DNA of 64,000 nt from Tenacibaculum pelagium (GCF_014062345.1 NZ_JACGLS010000003.1:62001-126000); one strand, 5' to 3'. Shown: positions 36,243 to 48,490, counted from the first letter of the stretch. The notes: a model not told the origin generated them from the sequence alone. Translations and numbers: made by a program.

Positions 36243-37433
36243 TTAGTTTAAGAATTCGAAAATACCTGCAGCACCTTGACCTGTACCTACACACATGGTT
36301 ACCATACCGTATTTTCCTTGCATATTGCGCTTGCGCATTTCGTCGAATAACTGAACTGATAATTTAGCTCCAGTACATCCTAGCGGGTGTCCTAATGCAA
36401 TTGCTCCACCATTTACGTTAATGATATCAGCATCTAATCCTAATTCTCTAATTACAGCTAATGATTGAGAAGCAAATGCTTCATTCAATTCAATTAAGCT
36501 AATATCTTCTTGTTTTAATCCTGCTTGTTTTAATGCTTTTGGGATAGCAGCTACAGGTCCGATTCCCATAATTCTAGGCGGAACACCAGCAGCAGCATAA
36601 CTTACCATACGAGCAATTGGTTTAATGTTTAATTCCTTAACCATATCTTCGCTCATTACCATTAAAAACGCAGCACCATCACTTGTTTGCGATGAGTTAC
36701 CAGCAGTAACACTACCACCAGCAGCAAATACTGGTTTTAAACGTTGTAAACCTGCAATGTTAGATCCTTTACGAGGCCCTTCATCTTTTGTAACTGTATA
36801 TTCTCTTGTTGCACGTTTTCCTTTAGCATCTACATAAGTTTCTTCAACTTTAATAGGTACTATTTGATCTTGAAAACGATTTTCTTCTAAAGCTTTTAAA
36901 GCTTTTAAATGCGATTGTAATGCAAACTCATCTTGATCTTCACGAGAAATGTTGTATTTCTGAGCAACTTCCTCAGCTGTATTTCCCATTCCCCAGTAAT
37001 AATCTGCATGACCAGCAGCAACTGTATCGTAGTTTAATTCTGGTTTAAATCCTGTCATTGGTACAGAACTCATACTCTCAGCTCCACCTGCAATAATACA
37101 TTCAGCCATTCCTGATTGAATTTTAGCAACTGCCATACTTAAAGTTTCTATTCCTGAAGAACAAAAACGGTTAACCGTTACACCAGGTACATCTTCGGTT
37201 TTTAATCCCATTAAAGAGATTAAACGTGCCATATTTAATCCTTGAGATCCTTCTGGCATTGCATTACCAACGATTACATCGTCAATACGACTTTTGTCGA
37301 ACTCTGGTAACTGCTCCATCATGTATGCGATAGTTTCGGCAGCTAACTCATCAGCTCTTTTAAATCTGAACGCACCTCTTTTAGACTTTGCTACGGCAGT
37401 TCTATATCCTTTTACTATATATGCTGTTTTCAT
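36243..37433 (-). CDS. fadA: 3-ketoacyl-CoA thiolase (acetyl-CoA C-acyltransferase)
   Basis: A 396-residue thiolase that performs the last step of beta-oxidation. The acylated Cys is in [15 protein letters not shown] (about residue 90). The His is in [15 protein letters not shown] and the second Cys in [16 protein letters not shown]. It lies 3 bases after fadN and upstream of fadE, the same order as the Bacillus fadNAE operon. Confidence 0.95.
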   Translation of the reverse strand: MKTAYIVKGYRTAVAKSKRGAFRFKRADELAAETIAYMMEQLPEFDKSRIDDVIVGNAMPEGSQGLNMARLISLMGLKTEDVPGVTVNRFCSSGIETLSMAVAKIQSGMAECIIAGGAESMSSVPMTGFKPELNYDTVAAGHADYYWGMGNTAEEVAQKYNISREDQDEFALQSHLKALKALEENRFQDQIVPIKVEETYVDAKGKRATREYTVTKDEGPRKGSNIAGLQRLKPVFAAGGSVTAGNSSQTSDGAAFLMVMSEDMVKELNIKPIARMVSYAAAGVPPRIMGIGPVAAIPKALKQAGLKQEDISLIELNEAFASQSLAVIRELGLDADIINVNGGAIALGHPLGCTGAKLSVQLFDEMRKRNMQGKYGMVTMCVGTGQGAAGIFEFLN

Positions 37434-37436
37434 CTT

Positions 37437-39845
37437 TTAGTTTCTTAATGGTTTACCAGTTTTTAACATGTGCTGAATACGCTCTAACGTTTTACGTTCT
37501 GTAGCTAAGCTTAAGAATGCTTCACGCTCAAGGTTTAATAAATACTGTTCAGAAACTTTTGTTGGTTCTGATAAATCTCCACCAGCCATTACATAGGCTA
37601 ATTTGTTTGCAATTTTCTGATCGTGTTCAGAAATAAATCTACTCGCGTGCATAGAATCGGTTGCTACCATAAACGCACCTAAAGCTTGTTTACCAAGAAC
37701 TAATACATCGTCTTTACGAGTAGCAGGTTGTGTATAACCAGCTTCTGCCATTAACAATGCGTGTTTCTTAGCTTCAGCAATTTGACGTTCTCTGTTTACA
37801 ACAACTACATCTTTACCTTTTTCTAATAAACCTAAGTCGAAAGCTTCGTAAGCAGAAGTACCAACTTTAGCCATACCAATAGTTAAGAAGTATTCTTGCA
37901 ATACGTTTAATTGAACATCTCCTTTACGGAAAGTATCAGAAGCACGTAATGCCATTTCTTTAGAACCACCTCCACCAGGGATAACTCCAACTCCAAATTC
38001 TACTAATCCCATATAAGTTTCAGCAGCAGCAACAACTTTATCTGAGTGTAATGATAATTCACATCCACCACCTAAAGCCATTCCATGAGGAGCAGCAACT
38101 GTAGGAATTGCAGAGTAACGCATACGCATCATTGTATCTTGGAAATACTTGATAGCCATGTTTAACTCGTCATATTCTTGCTCTACAGCCATCATAAAAA
38201 TCATTCCGATATTAGCACCAACCGAGAAGTTTGCTCCTTGGTTACCAATTACTAATCCTTGGAAATCTTTTTCAGCTAAATCAACTGCTTTATTTAATCC
38301 CGCTAAAACATCGCCACCAATAGTGTTCATTTTAGATTGGAATTCACAGTTTAAGATTCCATCACCTAAATCTTCAATAACAACTCCAGAGTTTTTAAAT
38401 ACCTCAGTAGTTTTACGAATATTATCTAAGATGATAAATGAATCTTGACCTGGTTTTTTTGTTTGTGCTTTTGCTGGAACATCATAATAATAGGTTGCTC
38501 CGTCTTTAACAGAATAGAAAGATTTAGATCCTTTTGCTAGCATTTCAGTAACCCAAGCAGCTGGTTCTTTTCCTTCAGCTTTCATTAATTCGATACCCTT
38601 TTCTACACCTACAGCATCCCAAATTTCGAAAGGTCCATTTTCCCATCCGAAACCAGCTTTCATGGCATCATCAATTTTATATAAATCGTCAGAAATTTCT
38701 GGAATTCTATTTTGAACATACGCAAACATTGCTGCGAAGTTTTTACGGTAGAATTCTCCCGCTTTATCTTTTCCACCAACTAATACTTTAAAACGATCAA
38801 TTGGTTTGTCAATAGTTTTTGTTAACTCTAATGTAGCAAACTTAGCACGTTTTTTAGTACGATATTCCATCGTGTCTAAATCTAACGATAAGATTTCTTT
38901 CTTTCCTTCAGTGTTTACTGATTTCTTGTAGAATCCTTGCTTTGTTTTACTACCTAACCATTTGTTTTCCATCATAGTGTTGATGAAATCTGGTAATTTG
39001 AATAAATCGTGTGCTTCGTCGTTAGGACAGTTTTCGTAAATACCGTTAGCAACGTGTACTAAAGTATCTAATCCTACAACATCTACCGTACGGAAAGTTG
39101 CCGATTTAGGACGGCCAATTACTGGACCTGTTAATTTATCTACTTCTTCAATAGTTAAACCTAATTCTTTTACTTGGTGGAATAATGACTGAATTCCAAA
39201 GATTCCAATTCTATTCCCAATAAAAGCAGGAGTATCTTTTGCTAATACTGAAGTTTTTCCTAAGAATTTAGAACCGTAATCCATTAAGAAGTCAGTTACT
39301 TCTTGCTTACAGTTTGGTCCAGGAACAACTTCAAATAATTTTAAGTAACGAGGTGGGTTAAAAAAGTGAGTTACCGCAAAGTGCTTTTGGAAATCTTCAC
39401 TTCTTCCTTCGTTCATAAATTTGATAGGAATACCAGAAGTGTTAGAAGAAATAATAGTACCAGGAGTACGGTATTTCTCTAATTTTTCGAAAACGATTTT
39501 TTTAATATCTAATCGTTCTACAACAACTTCCATAATCCAATCTACATCGGTTACTTTAGCAATATCATCTTCTAAGTTACCAGTAGTAATTCTATTAGCG
39601 AACTCTTTTTTGTAGATAGGTGATGGTTTCGATTTTAAAGAAGCAGTAAGTGCATCATTAACCAAACGATTACGAACAGCTTTGTCTTCTAACGTTAATC
39701 CTTTTGCTTTCTCTTTGTCGTTTAATTCTCTTGGAACGATGTCCAAAAGCAAAACTTCAACGCCAATGTTAGCAAAATGACATGCAATACCAGATCCCAT
39801 AATACCAGAACCAATAATTGCTACTTTTTTAATTCTTCTTGTCAT
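37437..39845 (-). CDS. fadN: 3-hydroxyacyl-CoA dehydrogenase / enoyl-CoA hydratase fusion
   Basis: An 802-residue bifunctional enzyme with the dehydrogenase first: NAD-binding IGSGIMGSGIACHFANIG, then THFFNPPRYLKLFEVVPG and a C-terminal HCDH part. A crotonase domain follows from about 480 (PHGMALGGGCELSLHSDKVVA and GVIPGGGGSKEMALR). This order is the reverse of E. coli FadB and matches FadN of Bacillus (789 residues). It catalyses the middle two steps of beta-oxidation. Confidence 0.93.
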   Translation of the reverse strand: MTRRIKKVAIIGSGIMGSGIACHFANIGVEVLLLDIVPRELNDKEKAKGLTLEDKAVRNRLVNDALTASLKSKPSPIYKKEFANRITTGNLEDDIAKVTDVDWIMEVVVERLDIKKIVFEKLEKYRTPGTIISSNTSGIPIKFMNEGRSEDFQKHFAVTHFFNPPRYLKLFEVVPGPNCKQEVTDFLMDYGSKFLGKTSVLAKDTPAFIGNRIGIFGIQSLFHQVKELGLTIEEVDKLTGPVIGRPKSATFRTVDVVGLDTLVHVANGIYENCPNDEAHDLFKLPDFINTMMENKWLGSKTKQGFYKKSVNTEGKKEILSLDLDTMEYRTKKRAKFATLELTKTIDKPIDRFKVLVGGKDKAGEFYRKNFAAMFAYVQNRIPEISDDLYKIDDAMKAGFGWENGPFEIWDAVGVEKGIELMKAEGKEPAAWVTEMLAKGSKSFYSVKDGATYYYDVPAKAQTKKPGQDSFIILDNIRKTTEVFKNSGVVIEDLGDGILNCEFQSKMNTIGGDVLAGLNKAVDLAEKDFQGLVIGNQGANFSVGANIGMIFMMAVEQEYDELNMAIKYFQDTMMRMRYSAIPTVAAPHGMALGGGCELSLHSDKVVAAAETYMGLVEFGVGVIPGGGGSKEMALRASDTFRKGDVQLNVLQEYFLTIGMAKVGTSAYEAFDLGLLEKGKDVVVVNRERQIAEAKKHALLMAEAGYTQPATRKDDVLVLGKQALGAFMVATDSMHASRFISEHDQKIANKLAYVMAGGDLSEPTKVSEQYLLNLEREAFLSLATERKTLERIQHMLKTGKPLRN

Positions 39846-39862
39846 TTGTTTGTTGATTTGTT

Positions 39863-40324
39863 TTATACAGCTTCTTTGTTGATATCATCATCGTATACCA
39901 ACTTATCTGCAATAAGTTTGTTTATTGTTGTGGTTACTTTAAAGAAGGTTTCTAATTCTTCTTCAGTAATATAATTTCTTACTTTATTATTGAATTGATA
40001 CACATGACCTTTCGATACTTCACGCATCTCTTTACCATAGTCAGTCAATTTTATAATTACACTTCTACCATCATTTGGGTTCTTCTCTCTACATATTACA
40101 CCTTTGTCTTCCATTGTTTTTAATAAGCGAGAAAGACTTGTAGGTTCCATTCCCATTAAAGGACCTAAAGCAGTTGAAGGAGTTCCATTTTCAAAATCGA
40201 TATTCAATAATACAAATGCAGTTGCCATAGTACTATCATGCTTTGCAGCTTGTTCGTTGTACATTTTAGCAACAGCCTGCCAAGTGGCTCTTAATTGATG
40301 ATCTATTGATTTGTTTTTATCCAT
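39863..40324 (-). CDS. MarR family regulator of the fad operon
   Basis: A 153-residue winged-helix protein. The recognition helix region is PSTALGPLMGMEPTSLSRLLKTMEDKGVICREKNPNDGRSVIIKLT, with the wing DGRS. It is the first gene of the fad run, 17 bases before fadN. Two copies of TATGCGTGCATA lie 27-70 bases upstream of its start, so autorepression and fatty-acid-responsive control of the operon are likely. The inducer, probably an acyl-CoA, is inferred. Confidence 0.9.
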   Translation of the reverse strand: MDKNKSIDHQLRATWQAVAKMYNEQAAKHDSTMATAFVLLNIDFENGTPSTALGPLMGMEPTSLSRLLKTMEDKGVICREKNPNDGRSVIIKLTDYGKEMREVSKGHVYQFNNKVRNYITEEELETFFKVTTTINKLIADKLVYDDDINKEAV

Positions 40325-40350
40325 CTGATGCCAAAGATATAAAAATTTAT

Positions 40351-40394
40351 TATGCGTGCATAGTATTTTGCAAAAAAGTTATGCGTGCATAGTA
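40351..40394. promoter_or_regulatory. Double palindromic operator upstream of the MarR gene
   Basis: TATGCGTGCATAGTA occurs twice, at 40351-40365 and 40380-40394, 29 bases apart. The core TATGC-GT-GCATA is a dyad. On the minus strand TATCTTTG (40332-40339) downstream of the sites is the likely promoter box. Confidence 0.7.
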
Positions 40395-40459
40395 AATTTA
40401 ACTTAAAATTAAACTGTAACGTTTAGTATGAACTATGTACTAATAAATATAAAAATATG

Positions 40460-40490
40460 TAAGTTTGTCATTGCTGATTTTTGACAAACG
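40460..40490 (+). promoter_or_regulatory. Promoter box and inverted repeat before the ABC-2 operon
   Basis: TAAGTTTG (40460-40467) matches TAnnTTTG. GTTTGTCA and TGACAAAC form an 8-base inverted repeat over the box and the start site, a possible operator. Confidence 0.5.
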
Positions 40491-40513
40491 GCAATTAATC
40501 AACTATAAAATCT

Positions 40514-41443
40514 ATGAATAATTTATTAGAAATTAATAATGTAGTTAAGCGTTATGGCGATTATACTGCATTAAATAATGTTTCGATGCATATACCAAAA
40601 GGAAGTGTTTTTGGTTTGTTAGGTCCTAACGGTGCAGGAAAAACTTCGCTTATTAGAATAATCAATCAAATTACAATGCCTGATGCAGGTGAGATAATTT
40701 TAGATGGAGAAAAGTTAGCACCACACCATATAGAGCATATTGGGTATTTACCAGAAGAGCGAGGATTGTATAAATCAATGAAGGTAGGTGAGCAAGCTTT
40801 ATACTTAGCGCAGTTAAAAGGTTTAAGTAAGTCTGAGGCTAAAAAAAGATTAAAATATTGGTTTGATAAATTTGATATAGGTGCTTGGTGGGGAAAGAAA
40901 ATTGAAGAGCTTTCTAAAGGAATGGCACAAAAAGTGCAATTTATTGTTACTGTATTGCATCAGCCTAAATTATTAATTTTTGATGAGCCTTTTTCTGGTT
41001 TTGATCCAATAAACGCACAATTAATTGCAAAAGAAATATTACAATTAAGAGACGAAGGAGCTACGATTATTTTTTCTACACATCGTATGGAGTCTGTAGA
41101 AGAAATGTGTGACTACATCGCTTTAATTGATAAATCTAATAAAATATTAGATGGAAAATTAGATGATATTAAAAAAGAATTTAGAACAAATACTTTTCAA
41201 GTTGGTTTAAATACTTCTAATGGAAAAGAGGTTGAAGCAAAGTTAAAAGAGAATTTTAAGGTATTACCAGCAGATTTTAGATTGTTAAATGAAGGTTTGA
41301 AGTTAAACGTAAAATTAACAGAAGGTAATACAGCAAATGATTTATTATCATTTTTAACCAGTCAAGGGCAAGTACAACATTTTGTAGAATTAATACCAAG
41401 TGCCAACGATATTTTTATTCAGGCAGTAAATAAAAACAGTTAA
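40514..41443 (+). CDS. ABC-2 type transporter, ATP-binding subunit
   Basis: A 309-residue ATPase with Walker A LLGPNGAGKTSLIR, signature ELSKGMAQKVQFI (a variant of LSGGQ seen in this group), Walker B KLLIFDEPFSGFDP, and H-loop FSTHRMESVEE. A C-terminal DUF4162-like region follows from about 220. It is followed after 3 bases by its permease. The pair resembles NatAB-type sodium or peptide exporters; the substrate is unknown. Confidence 0.92.
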   Translation: MNNLLEINNVVKRYGDYTALNNVSMHIPKGSVFGLLGPNGAGKTSLIRIINQITMPDAGEIILDGEKLAPHHIEHIGYLPEERGLYKSMKVGEQALYLAQLKGLSKSEAKKRLKYWFDKFDIGAWWGKKIEELSKGMAQKVQFIVTVLHQPKLLIFDEPFSGFDPINAQLIAKEILQLRDEGATIIFSTHRMESVEEMCDYIALIDKSNKILDGKLDDIKKEFRTNTFQVGLNTSNGKEVEAKLKENFKVLPADFRLLNEGLKLNVKLTEGNTANDLLSFLTSQGQVQHFVELIPSANDIFIQAVNKNS

Positions 41444-41446
41444 GCG

Positions 41447-42769
41447 ATGAGCAGATTAAAATTAATTATAGAGCGCGAGTTTATTGCTAAGGTTAGAAAT
41501 AAATCGTTTATAGTAATGACTTTTTTAAGTCCGCTGTTAATGATTGGTATGGGAGCATTGGTTTTTTTCTTAATGAAAAAGAACGATGAAAAGGTAAAGA
41601 AAATAGTATATGTTGATGAATCTGGAATGTTTTCTAAAGATGTTTTTAAAGATTCAAAAACAGTGAAATATGAAGACTTTACAGCTTTAGGGATTGAAGA
41701 CTCTAAAAAGAAAGTAGAAGAAGGAGATTATTACGGGGCTTTATTTATCCCAAAGCAAGATAGCTTAGAAGTATTAGCAAACTCAATTGAATTTTTCTCA
41801 AAAGATTCTCCAAGCTTATCAGTTATGGGAAGTTTAGAAAACAAAATTGAGAAAAAATTACGAAATGAAAAGCTAACAAAATTCGGAATTGATTTAGCAC
41901 ATATTAAAGCATCAAAAATATCTTCTGATATTAAAATGTATAATTTCTCAGGAGAAAAAACGTCAAAATTAATTAATGCTTTAAAAATAGGAATAGGATT
42001 ATTAGCAGGATATTTGTTAATGATGTTTGTAATGATTTATGGGAATTCTGTGATGAGAAGTGTTATTGAAGAGAAAACCAGTAGAATTATTGAAGTAATT
42101 GTATCGTCAGTAAAACCTTTCCAGTTAATGTTAGGTAAAATTATTGGTAATGCATCTGCAGGATTATTACAATTCTTTATTTGGGGAATTTTATTCTTTG
42201 TGTTTAGTTTAATTGCTTCATCAATATTTGGAATTGATATGATGGAAATGCAATCAGCAAAAGTATCTCCAGAGCAAATGGAAGCGATGCAACAAGCAGC
42301 AGGTAGTAAAGGTGAAATGATTTTACAAGAAATCTTTAGATTACCGTTGTTAAAAATGTTCTTATTGTTTATATTTTACTTCTTAGGAGGTTATATGTTG
42401 TACAGTTCACTATTTGCCGCAGTTGGTGCTGCAGTTGACAATGAAACCGATACACAGCAATTTATGCTTCCGGTTATGTTACCATTAATTTTGGGAGTAT
42501 ATGTTGGTTTTGCAACAGTAATTAACGACCCTCATGGACCAGTATCAGTAATCTTTTCATATATACCATTTACGTCGCCTATAGTAATGCTAATGCGTAT
42601 TCCTTTTGGAGTAGCTTGGTGGGAAATTGCAATTTCTATGCTATTGTTAGTAGCTACATTTGTTGTGATTGTTTGGTTGGCTGCGAAGATTTATAGAGTA
42701 GGTATTTTAATGTATGGTAAAAAACCAACTTATAAAGATTTATGGAAATGGATTCGTTATAACGGATAA
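41447..42769 (+). CDS. ABC-2 type transporter, permease subunit
   Basis: A 440-residue permease with an N-terminal membrane helix (VMTFLSPLLMIGMGALVFFLM). A large extracytoplasmic loop to about 180 is followed by five to six helices in the C-terminal half (LLAGYLLMMFVMIYGNSVMRSVIEEKTSRIIEVIVSS is the conserved ABC-2/NatB block). It is co-transcribed with the preceding ATPase. Confidence 0.9.
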   Translation: MSRLKLIIEREFIAKVRNKSFIVMTFLSPLLMIGMGALVFFLMKKNDEKVKKIVYVDESGMFSKDVFKDSKTVKYEDFTALGIEDSKKKVEEGDYYGALFIPKQDSLEVLANSIEFFSKDSPSLSVMGSLENKIEKKLRNEKLTKFGIDLAHIKASKISSDIKMYNFSGEKTSKLINALKIGIGLLAGYLLMMFVMIYGNSVMRSVIEEKTSRIIEVIVSSVKPFQLMLGKIIGNASAGLLQFFIWGILFFVFSLIASSIFGIDMMEMQSAKVSPEQMEAMQQAAGSKGEMILQEIFRLPLLKMFLLFIFYFLGGYMLYSSLFAAVGAAVDNETDTQQFMLPVMLPLILGVYVGFATVINDPHGPVSVIFSYIPFTSPIVMLMRIPFGVAWWEIAISMLLLVATFVVIVWLAAKIYRVGILMYGKKPTYKDLWKWIRYNG

Positions 42770-42783
42770 AAATTAAAATTTTA

Positions 42784-42820
42784 AAAAGCAGTTATCATAA
42801 AAAGATAGCTGCTTTTTTTT
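42784..42820 (+). terminator. Terminator of the ABC-2 operon
   Basis: AAAAAGCAGTTATC / GATAGCTGCTTTTT stem with one G-U/mismatch pair and a following T-run, 15 bases behind the permease stop. Confidence 0.88.
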
Positions 42821-42854
42821 AGTAAAACTATATATTTACCATAAATATATTTTT

Positions 42855-43679
42855 GTGGAAAAACTCAATAAAATACTTAATTATACATTTCATTTTAATA
42901 AAGATATTGGTATAAGTGTTAAAGCTGTTTTGGTTTTAATCATTGTATTGATTCTTGCTTCCGTTTTATTGAATCTTTTTAAAAGATTAGTGGTAAAACG
43001 ATTAGAGAAAGAAGATAAAAACAAGTTTGATACGGTGTTTTCTTTTTCTAGATGGTTAATCTATATAATCATATTTTTAACAACATTAAATTCTTCAGGA
43101 GTTAATGTAACTGCAATATTTGCAGCATCCGCAGCTTTGTTAATTGGTGTTGGTTTGGCTTTGCAAACCTTTTTTCAAGATATAATATCGGGTATTTTTA
43201 TTATTGTTGATCAGAGTGTTCATGTTGGTGATATTATAGAGTTAGATGGAAAAGTAGGTAGGGTAGAAGAAATAAAGTTACGAACTACTCGTGCTGTAAC
43301 GATAGATAATAAAGTACTGGTAATACCAAATCATAAATATTTATCTAACAGTTTATATAATTGGACGCAGAATGGAACTACAACTCGCGAAAGTGTGAGT
43401 GTTGGTGTTGCTTATGGTAGCGATGTGCAATTGGTAAAGAGTTTGTTGTTAAAAGCAGCGAATGAACATCCAAAAGTTTTTCAACATCCTGCACCTTTGG
43501 TAATTTTTGAAAACTTTGGAGATAGTGCTTTAGAATTCAAGTTAATTTTTACTTTAAATGACAGTTTTCAAGCATTAATACCACAAAGTGAAATTAGATT
43601 TAAAATAGACGAACTATTTAGAGAGTATGATATAACAATTCCATTTCCTCAAAGAGATATGCGTATTATTAAAGAATAA
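42855..43679 (+). CDS. Small-conductance mechanosensitive channel (MscS family)
   Basis: A 274-residue channel with three membrane segments (about 22-42, 62-80, 86-112). The pore-lining third helix is ALLIGVGLALQTFFQDIISGIFIIVDQ. The beta domain follows with VGDIIELDGKVGRVEEIKLRTT. The start codon is GTG at 42855; no nearby ATG fits. The family releases solutes on hypo-osmotic shock. Confidence 0.93.
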   Translation: MEKLNKILNYTFHFNKDIGISVKAVLVLIIVLILASVLLNLFKRLVVKRLEKEDKNKFDTVFSFSRWLIYIIIFLTTLNSSGVNVTAIFAASAALLIGVGLALQTFFQDIISGIFIIVDQSVHVGDIIELDGKVGRVEEIKLRTTRAVTIDNKVLVIPNHKYLSNSLYNWTQNGTTTRESVSVGVAYGSDVQLVKSLLLKAANEHPKVFQHPAPLVIFENFGDSALEFKLIFTLNDSFQALIPQSEIRFKIDELFREYDITIPFPQRDMRIIKE

Positions 43680-43730
43680 GTTTTGATGGAACGGTTATTG
43701 TTTATCTTTAGAAAATAAATTTAGAAAAGA

Positions 43731-44894
43731 ATGTCAAAAATATTAATTATAGAAGACGAAGCGGCTATCCGTAGAGTTTTAAAAAAAATTATTTCAGAAG
43801 AAAACAGTTCTTACGAAGTTGAAGAGGCAGAAGATGGATTGGCAGGAATTGAAATGATAAAAGATAAAGATTACGATTTAGTACTTTGTGATATTAAGAT
43901 GCCAAAGATGGATGGTGTTGAGGTATTAGAAAAAGCTAAGAAAATAAAGCCTGAAACTCCAATGGTCATGATTTCTGGTCACGGAGATCTAGATACTGCT
44001 GTGAATACAATGCGCCTAGGTGCGTTTGATTATATATCAAAACCACCAGATTTAAATCGTTTATTAAATACAGTTCGTAACGCGTTAGACCGTAAAGAGT
44101 TGGTTGTAGAAAACAAGCGCTTAAAAAAGAAGGTTAGCAAAAATTATGAGATGATTGGTGAGAGTGATGCGATTACGCACATTAAAGAAATCATCGAAAA
44201 AGTTGCCGCAACAGATGCTCGCGTTTTAATAACTGGACCAAACGGAACAGGAAAAGAATTAGTAGCACATTGGTTACATGAAAAATCTGATCGTTCTAAA
44301 GGACAAATGATTGAAGTTAACTGTGCGGCTATTCCTGCAGAATTGATTGAGAGTGAATTGTTTGGTCATGTTAAAGGTTCGTTTACTGGGGCAAATAAAG
44401 ACCGTGCTGGTAAATTTGAGGCTGCTAATGGTGGAACTATTTTCTTGGATGAAATCGGAGATATGAGTTTGTCAGCTCAAGCAAAAGTGTTACGTGCATT
44501 ACAAGAAAATCGTATTCAACGAGTAGGATCTGATAAAGATATTAAAGTAAATGTTCGTGTAGTTGCGGCTACAAATAAAGATTTAAAAAAGGAAATAGCT
44601 GAAGGTCGTTTCCGTGAAGATTTATACCATCGTTTAGCAGTTATTTTAATTAAAGTTCCTGCGTTGAATGATAGACGAGAAGACATTCCGTTATTAGTAA
44701 GTTTCTTTGCTGATAAAATTTCGAAAGAGCAAGGAATGCCTAAAAAAGAATTTTCTGATAAGGCAATTAAATTACTACAAGAGTATGATTGGACAGGGAA
44801 TATTCGTGAACTACGTAATGTTGTGGAACGATTAATTATTTTAGGAGAAAAAGAAGTTTCTGAAAATGATGTAAAGTTATTTGCAAGTAAGTAA
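43731..44894 (+). CDS. NtrC-like sigma-54 response regulator without DNA-binding domain
   Basis: A 387-residue protein. The receiver domain has phospho-acceptor Asp54 (LVLCDIKMPKMDG). The AAA+ domain runs about 140-375 with Walker A GPNGTGKE, ELFGHVKGSFTGANKDR, GTIFLDEIGDM, and the arginine-finger region FREDLYHRLAV. The sigma-54 contact loop reads GSFTGA where GAFTGA is the norm. The protein ends just after the AAA+ lid (VSENDVKLFASK) with no Fis-type HTH. Short forms are known in Bacteroidota. It may activate from solution or bind DNA through a partner. Confidence 0.9.
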   Translation: MSKILIIEDEAAIRRVLKKIISEENSSYEVEEAEDGLAGIEMIKDKDYDLVLCDIKMPKMDGVEVLEKAKKIKPETPMVMISGHGDLDTAVNTMRLGAFDYISKPPDLNRLLNTVRNALDRKELVVENKRLKKKVSKNYEMIGESDAITHIKEIIEKVAATDARVLITGPNGTGKELVAHWLHEKSDRSKGQMIEVNCAAIPAELIESELFGHVKGSFTGANKDRAGKFEAANGGTIFLDEIGDMSLSAQAKVLRALQENRIQRVGSDKDIKVNVRVVAATNKDLKKEIAEGRFREDLYHRLAVILIKVPALNDRREDIPLLVSFFADKISKEQGMPKKEFSDKAIKLLQEYDWTGNIRELRNVVERLIILGEKEVSENDVKLFASK

Positions 44895-44914
44895 ATATAA
44901 GACTTGATAAAAAG

Positions 44915-44944
44915 AAAAGGTGATCAGATATGATCACCTTTTTT
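44915..44944. terminator. Bidirectional terminator
   Basis: AAAAGGTGATCA / TGATCACCTTTT around GATA, between convergent stops at 44894 and 44964. Confidence 0.9.
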
Positions 44945-44963
44945 ATGTAGAATAAATAAAACT

Positions 44964-47210
<2,247 letters not shown>

Positions 47211-47413
47211 TCAATAATTTTTATCTATATTTTTTATTTTGATATAGTTTTTTATTATGTGTGATTCCGTATTTATGTTTATTTATTTGATTATGAGTGT
47301 GTTGTTTTGATGTGTTTGCTGTGGTTATGATTAATATCTGGGAGTATTGGTATTTTCTATTACAGGATAAGAAAATATTTTTGTTTTTGTATTTCTAGAA
47401 GTAATAAACAAGA

Positions 47414-47421
47414 TACATTTG
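47414..47421 (+). promoter_or_regulatory. Likely promoter box of the peroxiredoxin gene
   Basis: TACATTTG matches TAnnTTTG, with a TTG about 24 bases upstream (a little wide). It lies 36 bases before the ATG at 47457. Confidence 0.5.
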
Positions 47422-47456
47422 CAGCTGAAAAAATATTAATTAATAAAAAATATAAG

Positions 47457-48098
47457 ATGGCTACATTAGTTGGTAAGAAATTTCCAAATTTAAGCGTTGA
47501 CGCAATGAACGAAATGGGAGATACATTTAAAGTAAATGTATTAGAAGAAGCAGCAAACAATAACAAAAAAGTATTATTGTTTTGGTACCCAAAAGATTTT
47601 ACTTTCGTTTGTCCTACTGAATTACATGCTTTTCAAGCAGCTTTAGGTGAGTTTGAAAAAAGAAACACTATGGTAATTGGAGCTTCATGTGATACTCCTG
47701 AAGTGCACTTTGCTTGGTTAAACCAATCTAAAGATAATGGTGGAATTGAAGGAGTAACTTATCCTTTATTAGCAGATAGCAACCGTAATTTATCTTCAAT
47801 CTTAGGTATTTTAGATATTGCTAACGAAACTTTTGATGAAGCAACTCAAACTATTCAAGTTGAAGGAGATAATGTAACTTATAGAGCTACTTATTTAATT
47901 GATGAAGAAGGTACAGTATTCCATGAAGGAATTAACCATATGCCAGTTGGTCGTAACGTAAACGAATTTTTACGTTTAATTGATGCTTATGCTCACGTAC
48001 AAACAAACGGAGAAGTTTGTCCTGCAAACTGGGAAGAAGGTAAAACTGCAATGCAACCTAATGCAAAAGCTACTGCTGAGTATTTAGCGGTAAACTAA
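47457..48098 (+). CDS. 2-Cys peroxiredoxin (AhpC/Prx1 type)
   Basis: A 213-residue peroxidase. The peroxidatic Cys52 is in DFTFVCPTELHAF, and the resolving Cys188 is in NGEVCPANWEEGK. It reduces hydrogen peroxide and organic peroxides using a thiol donor. It diverges from katG and is followed by a thioredoxin-like gene and a small conserved gene, so a local peroxide-defence module is plain. A stem (about 48137-48166) lies between it and the next gene and may attenuate transcription. Confidence 0.95.
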   Translation: MATLVGKKFPNLSVDAMNEMGDTFKVNVLEEAANNNKKVLLFWYPKDFTFVCPTELHAFQAALGEFEKRNTMVIGASCDTPEVHFAWLNQSKDNGGIEGVTYPLLADSNRNLSSILGILDIANETFDEATQTIQVEGDNVTYRATYLIDEEGTVFHEGINHMPVGRNVNEFLRLIDAYAHVQTNGEVCPANWEEGKTAMQPNAKATAEYLAVN

Positions 48099-48181
48099 GA
48101 ATAAAATTAAGAAAGGGTATAAGTTCGTGTGAGGCAATTGAAGGGGTCGAGCACGAGCTCCTTTCGAAAAGAATATAAACT

Positions 48182-48490
48182 ATGGTACAAGAATTAAGTC
48201 AAGATAATTTAGCTGAATTAGTTAATGGAAATCAAAAAGTGGTAGTGCAATATTCTGCTACTTGGTGTGGTAACTGTCGTATTATGAAACCTAAGTTTAA
48301 GAAGTTATCTTCTGAAAATGAGAATATGGTTTTTGTTATAGTAGATGCTGAAAAATTTCCAGAAAGTCGTCAGTTAGCAGATGTGAGTAATTTACCAACT
48401 TTCGCAACTTTTGTTGATGGTAAATTTGTTAATCAGGTACAAACCAACAAGTTTTATGTATTGAAAGACTTGGTAAACGAAGTTGTATAA
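48182..48490 (+). CDS. Thioredoxin-like protein
   Basis: A 102-residue thioredoxin-fold protein with active site Cys29-Gly-Asn-Cys32 (SATWCGNCRIMKP) instead of the usual CGPC, and a cis-Pro in SNLPTFATF. It lies 83 bases after the peroxiredoxin gene and 2 bases before the 85-residue gene. It may be the dedicated reductant of that peroxiredoxin; this is inferred from position. Confidence 0.9.
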   Translation: MVQELSQDNLAELVNGNQKVVVQYSATWCGNCRIMKPKFKKLSSENENMVFVIVDAEKFPESRQLADVSNLPTFATFVDGKFVNQVQTNKFYVLKDLVNEVV

